From: JBQLZQ01 sp052168355
GTDB lineage: Bacteria; Pseudomonadota; Alphaproteobacteria; DSM-16000; Inquilinaceae
NCBI GenBank assembly: GCA_052168355.1
Contig: JBQLZQ010000064.1
Coordinates: 1 to 27,895, forward strand
DNA: 27,895 nucleotides
Direction of reading: 5' to 3'
Position numbers and translations under genes: made by a program. The notes below the pieces were generated by a model. The model saw nothing but the letters and a program-made list of their open reading frames with translations. It ran no database searches and had not been told where the DNA came from. How positions within the stretch are numbered: position 1 is the first letter of the stretch; every line of letters begins with the position of its first letter. Positions 23,183-27,895 of this stretch are shown here, in pieces.

Positions 23183-24412
23183 ATGGAGCCTGGTCCCTCC
23201 GCCACGACCCGCTGCGCTCAGACAGGCGGGCCCGGGATATCCCCCGTGCCGATGCTGGCCATCGCGCCGATCAGGCCCGGCGCCACCTGCGCCGACGTCC
23301 GCGCCCTTCTGCTCGACAGTCCCCAGCAACCCGGCGTGGCGGTGGTCGACGATGGCCGGCCTGTCGGGCTGGTCGCCCGCAATGCCTTTCTGGCCAGTAT
23401 GGCCAAACCCTATTGGCCGGAAATCTACAACACCAAGCCGATTACCAGGCTCATGGACGCCAACCCGCTTGCGGTGGATCTTCATCAGCCCATCGATCAG
23501 GTCAGCCATCTTGTCGTGAACGTCGTGCCCAAAGCCGTCGACCAGGGGTTTATCGTGACCCGGGACGGCCGATACGCGGGCATCGGTACGGCGACGGACC
23601 TGATGCGCCTCAACGCGCGGATGGCCAGCCAGCGGCTCGAAGATTTGTCGCAGGCGCTCCGCCACGTCACCGAGGCCAGCCAGGCGAAATCATCCTTCCT
23701 GGCCAATGTCAGCCATGAACTGCGCACCCCGCTCAACGCCATTCTCGGGTTCTCCGATCTGCTGCGCCGGCAGCTTTACGGGCCGCTCAACGGGCACCAG
23801 CAGGAGCATGTGGGATATGTCTATCAAAGCGGCACCATGCTCCTGGAGCTGGTCAATCACCTCATCGATCTTTCGGTCGCCGAGGCCGGTCGGCTCGACC
23901 TGCGGGACGGCCCGGTCGACCTGACGACCCTGGTCAGGGACTCCCTCACCCTTCTCGGCCCCCACGCGGAGAGCGGCGGCGTCACACTGGGTCGCGGCCC
24001 GCTGCCAAGCAACGTCGCGATCATGGCCGACGAGACCAAGCTGAAGCAGATCCTGCTGAACCTGCTTACCAACGCGATCAAGTTTACCCGACCCGGGGGG
24101 ACCGTGACGACGAGCCTGACGCGCACGGCGAACGGCGCCATCGAGGTCTCGGTGGCCGACACGGGCATCGGCATCGCCGCCGCCGACCAGGAACGCGTTC
24201 TGGAGCCTTTTGCGCGGGCCCACGATTCCCGAGCCCATCCCGCCCAAGGCGCCGGTCTGGGCCTGCCCCTGGCCAAGGTCCTGACAGAGCTTCACGGGGG
24301 CATCCTGCGGTTGGACAGCACGGCCGATGTCGGCACCACGGTTCGGGTGCTGCTGCCGGCCGAACGCGTCATCGCCGCGTCGGCCCGCACCGCGGCCGAC
24401 GGCGCGGATTGA
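23183..24412 (+). CDS. CBS-domain sensor histidine kinase (orphan)
   Basis: A 409-residue soluble kinase with no membrane segment. The N-terminus (about 25-142) looks like a CBS pair: GVAVVDDGRPVGLVARNAF and, after MDANPLAVD, GFIVTRDGRYAGIGTATDL. The middle is a HisKA helix pair with phospho-acceptor His178 in SHELRTPLNAI. The HATPase domain carries the N-box NLLTNAIKFT (293-302), DTGIGI (326-331) and GAGLGLPLAK (356-365). It should autophosphorylate in response to a cytosolic ligand, typically an adenine nucleotide for CBS pairs. No response regulator gene lies in the window. The ATG at 23183 lacks a ribosome site, and ATG 23252 would still keep the CBS region. Confidence 0.9.
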   Translation: MEPGPSATTRCAQTGGPGISPVPMLAIAPIRPGATCADVRALLLDSPQQPGVAVVDDGRPVGLVARNAFLASMAKPYWPEIYNTKPITRLMDANPLAVDLHQPIDQVSHLVVNVVPKAVDQGFIVTRDGRYAGIGTATDLMRLNARMASQRLEDLSQALRHVTEASQAKSSFLANVSHELRTPLNAILGFSDLLRRQLYGPLNGHQQEHVGYVYQSGTMLLELVNHLIDLSVAEAGRLDLRDGPVDLTTLVRDSLTLLGPHAESGGVTLGRGPLPSNVAIMADETKLKQILLNLLTNAIKFTRPGGTVTTSLTRTANGAIEVSVADTGIGIAAADQERVLEPFARAHDSRAHPAQGAGLGLPLAKVLTELHGGILRLDSTADVGTTVRVLLPAERVIAASARTAADGAD

Positions 24413-24526
24413 AACCACCCGTCCGATCGCGCAGGATCGTCGCCGATCCAAAAACAGCCACCGACGATCTCGCCCGATGTTTCGATCCGCTTCTCGCAAC
24501 GGCCCCTTGGCGCCCGCCGGCGGTCG

Positions 24527-25729
24527 ATGACCCTGGTCGTGACCAATGCCGAGTCGCGGCGCCTGTTCCTGCACCTGCAGGGCCTGTCCCAGCCGCCGCG
24601 AACCGCCCTGGGCCGCGACGGGCTGCGGACGCTGATCGAGCGGCTGGGGTTCGTCCAGATCGACAGCATCGCCACGGTCGAGCGGGCCCACCACCAGATC
24701 CTGTTTTCACGCAACCAGACCTATCGGCAGCGACACCTGGTCGACCTGCATGAGCGGCAGGGGGCGGTGTTCGAGAACTGGACCCACGACGCGGCGATCA
24801 TCCCCACCGCCTATTTTCCCTTTTGGCGTCACCGCTTCGCCCGGGAACGGGCCCGCCTGAAAGAACGCTGGGGCAAATGGCGCCGCGACGGGTTCGAGGA
24901 GATGATCGAGACGGTGCTCGACCGGATCGACCGTCACGGGCCGACCATGGCCCGCGATCTTGCCCCGGCGGACGGACGGACGGGGACCGGCTGGTGGGAT
25001 TGGCATCCCGCCAAGACGGCGCTGGAGTATCTGTGGCGAACCGGCGAGGTCGCGGTGGTCAGGCGCGACGGGTTCCAGAAGGTCTACGACCTGACCGCGC
25101 GCGCCATCCCCGGATACTACCGGGATCAAACGGTCTCGACCGACGCCTTTGTCGACTGGGCCTGCCAGGGTGCCCTCGACCGGCTGGGGTTTGCCACACC
25201 GGGAGAGATTGCGTCCTTCTGGGACGCCGTGTCGCCGGCCGAGGCCAAGGCTTGGGTCGCCGCCCAGGGGGACCGCTTGCGGACGGTGCGGATCGAAACG
25301 GCGAACGGAAGCGGCCAGCGTCTCTGTTTCGCCCGGCCCGACATCGCCGACCATGTCGACGCCGCACCGCCGCCGCCGGCCCGTCTGCGGGTGCTCAGCC
25401 CGTTCGACCCCCTGCTGCGCGACCGGGCCCGGGCCGAACGGCTGTTCGGTTTTCGCTACCGGATCGAGGTTTTTGTGCCACAACATAAGCGCACTTATGG
25501 ATACTATGTCTTCCCGCTTCTGGAGGGCGACCGCATGGTCGGCCGGATCGACATGAAGATCCGTCGCGCCGAGGGCACGCTGGCCGTCCGCCGCCTGTGG
25601 CTTGAGCCTGGCATCCGCCTGTCGGCCGGCCGCGAGGCCCGACTGGCGGCGGAGCTTGCCCGCGTCGCCCGGTTCGCCGGCGCCGACCGGGTGGACTTCG
25701 CCGACGGCTGGCGCGGCGACGGACAATGA
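24527..25729 (+). CDS. winged-helix DNA glycosylase, YcaQ/AlkX family
   Basis: A 400-residue protein of the HTH_42 family. YcaQ (AlkX) of Escherichia coli unhooks DNA interstrand crosslinks, and the related AlkZ of Streptomyces excises azinomycin adducts. GFVQIDSIATVERAHH (41-56) holds the Gln-Ile-Asp triplet that matches the QxD catalytic motif described for the YcaQ branch rather than the QxQ of AlkZ. The C-terminal LSPFDPLLRDRARAERLFGF and YVFPLLEGDRMVGRIDMK blocks are strongly typical. All blocks seem present and the length matches. It is 114 bases after the kinase, which has no obvious link to DNA repair. There is little ribosome-site signal before the ATG. Confidence 0.88.
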   Translation: MTLVVTNAESRRLFLHLQGLSQPPRTALGRDGLRTLIERLGFVQIDSIATVERAHHQILFSRNQTYRQRHLVDLHERQGAVFENWTHDAAIIPTAYFPFWRHRFARERARLKERWGKWRRDGFEEMIETVLDRIDRHGPTMARDLAPADGRTGTGWWDWHPAKTALEYLWRTGEVAVVRRDGFQKVYDLTARAIPGYYRDQTVSTDAFVDWACQGALDRLGFATPGEIASFWDAVSPAEAKAWVAAQGDRLRTVRIETANGSGQRLCFARPDIADHVDAAPPPPARLRVLSPFDPLLRDRARAERLFGFRYRIEVFVPQHKRTYGYYVFPLLEGDRMVGRIDMKIRRAEGTLAVRRLWLEPGIRLSAGREARLAAELARVARFAGADRVDFADGWRGDGQ

Positions 25730-25833
25730 GTCCGCACACCTTGGCGGCGCCCTTTGACAGCCGGCTGGCACGGGGATGGACGGACCCAGTGCCTGGCATG
25801 TGGAAGCGGGAACGTCGTTATCTTCGCGATCGA

Positions 25834-25920
25834 TGGTGCGGGCGGTCGGACTCGAACCGACACTCTGTCACCAGAACCGGATTTTGAGTCCGGCGCGTCT
25901 ACCAGTTCCGCCACGCCCGC
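25834..25920 (-). tRNA. tRNA-Leu (anticodon CAA)
   Basis: An 87-base gene including an encoded CCA (25836-25834). The acceptor stem GCGGGCG pairs fully with CGCCCGC, with discriminator A. The anticodon stem CCGGA/TCCGG encloses the loop CTCAAAA, giving anticodon CAA, which reads UUG. The T arm is GTCGG-TTCGAGT-CCGAC. The long variable arm is as expected for leucine. All stems pair. It stands alone between a DNA glycosylase gene and a membrane-protein gene. No terminator with a T-tract is obvious after it. Confidence 0.96.
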
Positions 25921-26038
25921 GTGACCGGCGGCCAACGCGCGGCCGCGGCGGGCATCATAATGGAGCGGAAGCCGCCGTCAACTTCGGCCTCTCTTAGCCG
26001 CTTATCCGGGCCGCCCCGGTGCGCGGGGACCATTTTCG

Positions 26039-26061
26039 CGCCGCCGTCATGGACGGCGGCG
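26039..26061. repeat. perfect 10-bp hairpin with a 3-base loop
   Basis: cgccgccgtc (26039-26048) and gacggcggcg (26052-26061) are perfectly complementary around atg. It lies between the tRNA gene and the GTG at 26118, upstream of both divergent genes. Neither side has a T-tract, so it is probably not an intrinsic terminator. A short extragenic palindrome or an operator is possible. Confidence 0.5.
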
Positions 26062-26117
26062 GTTGGGACTGATACACCGCTGGCCGAGCCGCCTCAAACC
26101 ACCGGATTCGCCCGACC

Positions 26118-26699
26118 GTGCTGCGTTCCCTTTACGATTGGACCCTGAGCCTTGCCGGTCACCGCCATGCCTTATGGGGCTTGGCGGTCATCTCGTTCGT
26201 CGAGAGCTCGGTCTTCCCGATCCCGCCGGATCTCCTGCTGATCCCCATGGTGCTGGCGGCGCGCGAAAAGGCCTGGCTGATCGCCACCGTCTGCACCGTG
26301 TCGTCGGTTCTGGGCGGCGTCGCCGGCTACGCCATCGGCTATTACCTGTTCGACGCGATCGGTCTGCCGCTGCTGGATTTCTACGGCTATGCCGACAAGT
26401 TCGCCGAGTTCCAGAGTTACTATAACGAATTCGGCGGCTGGATCGTGGCCGGCGCGGGCGTCACGCCTTTTCCGTACAAGGTCATCACCATCGCCAGCGG
26501 CGTGACCCAGCTCGACATGGGAACATTCATCGTCGCCTCCCTGCTGTCGCGCGGCGCCCGGTTTTTTCTGGTGGCTGGCCTGTTGTGGTACGCCGGCCCG
26601 GCCATGCGCACCTTTATCGAAAAGCGGATGGGCCTGCTGTTCACCCTCGCCTTTGTCCTTCTGGTCGGCGGTTTTGTGGCTGTTCGCTACGTCTTCTGA
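26118..26699 (+). CDS. YqaA/DedA family inner-membrane protein
   Basis: A 193-residue integral membrane protein of the DedA/SNARE-associated superfamily, YqaA branch. ESSVFPIPPDLLLIPM (29-44) has the re-entrant-loop acidic and Pro residues, and GAGVTPFPYKVITIASG (112-128) holds the conserved basic position in a second loop. About four to five membrane segments are visible. DedA proteins are linked to lipid-carrier flipping and to membrane potential. The role of the YqaA branch is not settled. The start is GTG. The next plausible start would remove part of the first helix. It is followed after 75 bases by dsbB. Confidence 0.88.
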   Translation: MLRSLYDWTLSLAGHRHALWGLAVISFVESSVFPIPPDLLLIPMVLAAREKAWLIATVCTVSSVLGGVAGYAIGYYLFDAIGLPLLDFYGYADKFAEFQSYYNEFGGWIVAGAGVTPFPYKVITIASGVTQLDMGTFIVASLLSRGARFFLVAGLLWYAGPAMRTFIEKRMGLLFTLAFVLLVGGFVAVRYVF

Positions 26700-26704
26700 C
26701 GGCG

Positions 26705-26725
26705 CGCCGGCCCTGCCGGCCGGCG
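26705..26725. repeat. 8-bp hairpin between the YqaA-like gene and dsbB
   Basis: cgccggcc (26705-26712) pairs with ggccggcg (26718-26725) across ctgcc, starting 5 bases after the stop codon. It is a strong G+C stem but lacks a T-tract, so Rho-independent termination is doubtful. It may instead stabilise the upstream transcript end. Confidence 0.45.
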
Positions 26726-26774
26726 GTGGCGCGGCATTCCGCCCCTGGCCACGAGGACCGCGGGGGTTTACGGA

Positions 26775-27269
26775 ATGCCCATGCTGACCCTGCACCGCAA
26801 CGCATCGCCGATCCTGCTGCTGGCCTGCACGGCCGTCTTGGGAACCGCGCTGGCGTCGCAATATTGGGGCGGGCTGCGACCGTGCGAGCTCTGCCTCTAC
26901 CAGCGATGGCCCTACGCGGCGGCCATCGGCCTGGCGTTGCTGGCCGTGGCCGTGGCCCGTGCGCGGCGCCTACTGCTGGCGTCGATCGGCGTCGCGCTGC
27001 TGGCCGGGGCCGGGATCGCCGCCTTTCACGTCGGTGTGGAGCAGCATTGGTGGGCCGGCCTGGAAAGCTGCGGCAGCGCCACTTTGAGCGGCGGCAGCGC
27101 CGCCGAGCTCAGGGAACAGCTTCTGGCCACCCCCGTCGTACGGTGCGACGAGGTGGTCTGGTCCCTGTTCGGGATATCCATGGCCGGCTACAACCTGATC
27201 GCATCGTTGGCGCTGGGCATGTTCGGATTGTGGGCAGCCGGCCGCCTGACCAAGGAGCCTCGTCCATGA
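26775..27269 (+). CDS. dsbB: disulfide bond formation protein B
   Basis: A 164-residue inner-membrane quinone reductase that reoxidises DsbA. Four membrane segments are visible. The first periplasmic loop has the redox pair Cys37/Cys40 in LRPCELCLYQRWPY. The second loop has Cys99 and Cys124, which is the full DsbB set. GVEQHWW (87-93) is typical of the alphaproteobacterial form. The ATG at 26775 is followed by another at 26781, and either could start the protein. It overlaps coq7 by ATGA (27266-27269), so a quinone-using enzyme is coupled to a quinone-synthesis gene. The matching dsbA is not in the window. Confidence 0.94.
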   Translation: MPMLTLHRNASPILLLACTAVLGTALASQYWGGLRPCELCLYQRWPYAAAIGLALLAVAVARARRLLLASIGVALLAGAGIAAFHVGVEQHWWAGLESCGSATLSGGSAAELREQLLATPVVRCDEVVWSLFGISMAGYNLIASLALGMFGLWAAGRLTKEPRP

Positions 27270-27844
27270 CCCTCCCGTCTTCCCGCCCCCCCGGCCGTCC
27301 CGGCCGCGCCCAGCGCCTGCCCGGCGAACCCGACCGGCACCGCCAGGTGGCGCGGATGATCCGCGTCGACCATGCCGGGGAATACGGCGCCCAGCGGATC
27401 TATCAGGGCCAGATCGCCGTGCTGGGCGACACCGAGATCGGTCCCACCCTGGAACATATGGCGAAGCAGGAGCAGGCTCATCTGGCGGCGTTCGACAAGA
27501 TGATCGTGGAGCGGCGGGTGCGGCCGACCCTGCTGCATCCGCTGTGGCATGTCGCCGGGTTCGCGCTGGGGGCCGGCACCGCGCTGATGGGCCGGCGCGC
27601 GGCCATGGCCTGCACCGTGGCGGTGGAGGAGGTGATCGACGAACACTATGCCCGCCAGGCCGAGGCCCTGGGCGACGACGAACCCGCGCTGAAAGCCAAG
27701 ATCGAGCAGTTCCGAGCCGAGGAGGAGGAGCACCGGGACATCGGCCTGGCCCACGATGCCGAACGGGCGCCGGCCTATCGCGCCCTGACGCGGGCGATCA
27801 AGGCCGGGTCGCGCACCGCCATCTGGCTGTCGGAACGGCTCTAG
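27266..27844 (+). CDS. coq7: 3-demethoxyubiquinol 3-hydroxylase Coq7
   Basis: A 192-residue di-iron hydroxylase that carries out the penultimate step of ubiquinone synthesis, hydroxylating the demethoxyquinol ring at C6, peripherally on the inner membrane. It has the ferritin-like iron ligands: Glu39 in DHAGEYGA, Glu69 and His72 in KQEQAH, a Glu in VEEVIDEHY (120-128), and Glu153/154 with His156 in EEEEHRD. The Pro-rich first 20 residues are variable. AAGGAG lies 8 bases before the ATG, which overlaps the dsbB stop. The longer open frame upstream to 26585 is not protein-like. Its stop is 3 bases before the possible insertion-sequence end. Confidence 0.95.
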   Translation: MTLPSSRPPGRPGRAQRLPGEPDRHRQVARMIRVDHAGEYGAQRIYQGQIAVLGDTEIGPTLEHMAKQEQAHLAAFDKMIVERRVRPTLLHPLWHVAGFALGAGTALMGRRAAMACTVAVEEVIDEHYARQAEALGDDEPALKAKIEQFRAEEEEHRDIGLAHDAERAPAYRALTRAIKAGSRTAIWLSERL

Positions 27845-27847
27845 CAG

Positions 27848-27895
27848 GGTGCTGAAAAAGACACTCGTGGCGCGTCGGATTTCGTGATTCTCTGT
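27848..27895. mobile_element. possible start of an insertion sequence (terminal repeat), cut by the window
   Basis: The sequence gggtgctgaaaaag just after the coq7 stop resembles the terminal inverted repeats of several transposase families, as I recall them. The rest of the window looks unlike the coding DNA before it. No transposase is present, because only about 48 bases remain. It could also be ordinary downstream sequence. Confidence 0.3.

Noticed and set aside
24434..24449. Hairpin ggatcg-tcgc-cgatcc after the histidine kinase, as a terminator
   Set aside because: The stem is only 6 bp and is followed by an A-run rather than a T-run on the plus strand. On the minus strand the T-run precedes the stem.
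26585..27844. A 419-residue open frame that includes coq7
   Set aside because: The first 227 codons are out of frame with the YqaA-like protein and DsbB and are not protein-like. The Coq7 start at 27266 has a strong ribosome site.

Overview
The window is high-GC chromosomal DNA, almost certainly from an alphaproteobacterium (Rhodospirillales-like). The pointers are the run ileS-lspA-bamF-M16-M16-pgi-mutL, a Coq7 ubiquinone hydroxylase, a glutathione-dependent formaldehyde pathway (class III alcohol dehydrogenase plus S-formylglutathione hydrolase), an alphaproteobacterial type of DksA-like protein, and a tRNA-Leu gene with CCA encoded. Most of it is core housekeeping. No prophage, CRISPR array or complete transposon is visible. 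Only the last ~50 bases hint at an insertion-sequence end.

Layout. (1) 1-1060, minus strand: a small zinc-ribbon-like protein with a UUCG hairpin terminator, an A+T-rich spacer, then tadA. (2) 1227-3117, plus strand: RluB-type pseudouridine synthase overlapping rsmD (both modify ribosomal RNA), then a small DUF3592-like membrane protein. (3) 16607-3137, minus strand: folK, a secreted hypothetical protein, a MaoC-type hydratase, ribF, and the tight run ileS-lspA-bamF-M16 peptidase-M16 partner-pgi-mutL. Five of its junctions are 4-base overlaps or gaps of 67 bases or less. (4) 16652-19068, plus strand: a divergent FolD-like protein translationally coupled to FchA-type cyclohydrolase, then a LapG-like cysteine proteinase. 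(5) 21099-19123, minus strand: class III alcohol dehydrogenase and S-formylglutathione hydrolase. (6) 21239-25729: a DksA/TraR-type zinc-finger protein, a glycine-zipper lipoprotein (minus), an ABC-exporter membrane domain with no ATPase, an orphan CBS-domain histidine kinase, and a YcaQ-type DNA glycosylase. (7) 25834-27844: tRNA-Leu(CAA) (minus), a YqaA/DedA membrane protein, dsbB and coq7.

Functional themes. Regions 4 and 5 together look like a one-carbon module: formaldehyde is oxidised to formate through glutathione, and C1 units on tetrahydrofolate are interconverted by a FolD-like dehydrogenase paired with a separate cyclohydrolase. The FolD-like protein has substitutions at positions normally tied to cyclohydrolase chemistry, which would explain the pairing. 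Region 3 combines isoleucyl-tRNA synthesis with lipoprotein maturation (LspA), a lipoprotein substrate of it (BamF-like) and a heterodimeric M16 peptidase.

The least-explained genes are the ATPase-less ABC membrane protein with an Asp-rich calcium-loop-like insertion and the soluble CBS-histidine kinase beside it. They are separated by an A+T-rich spacer containing a repeated 10-base motif. I see no clearly new multigene defence or mobile system here. These two genes and the FolD/FchA pair are the best candidates for follow-up.
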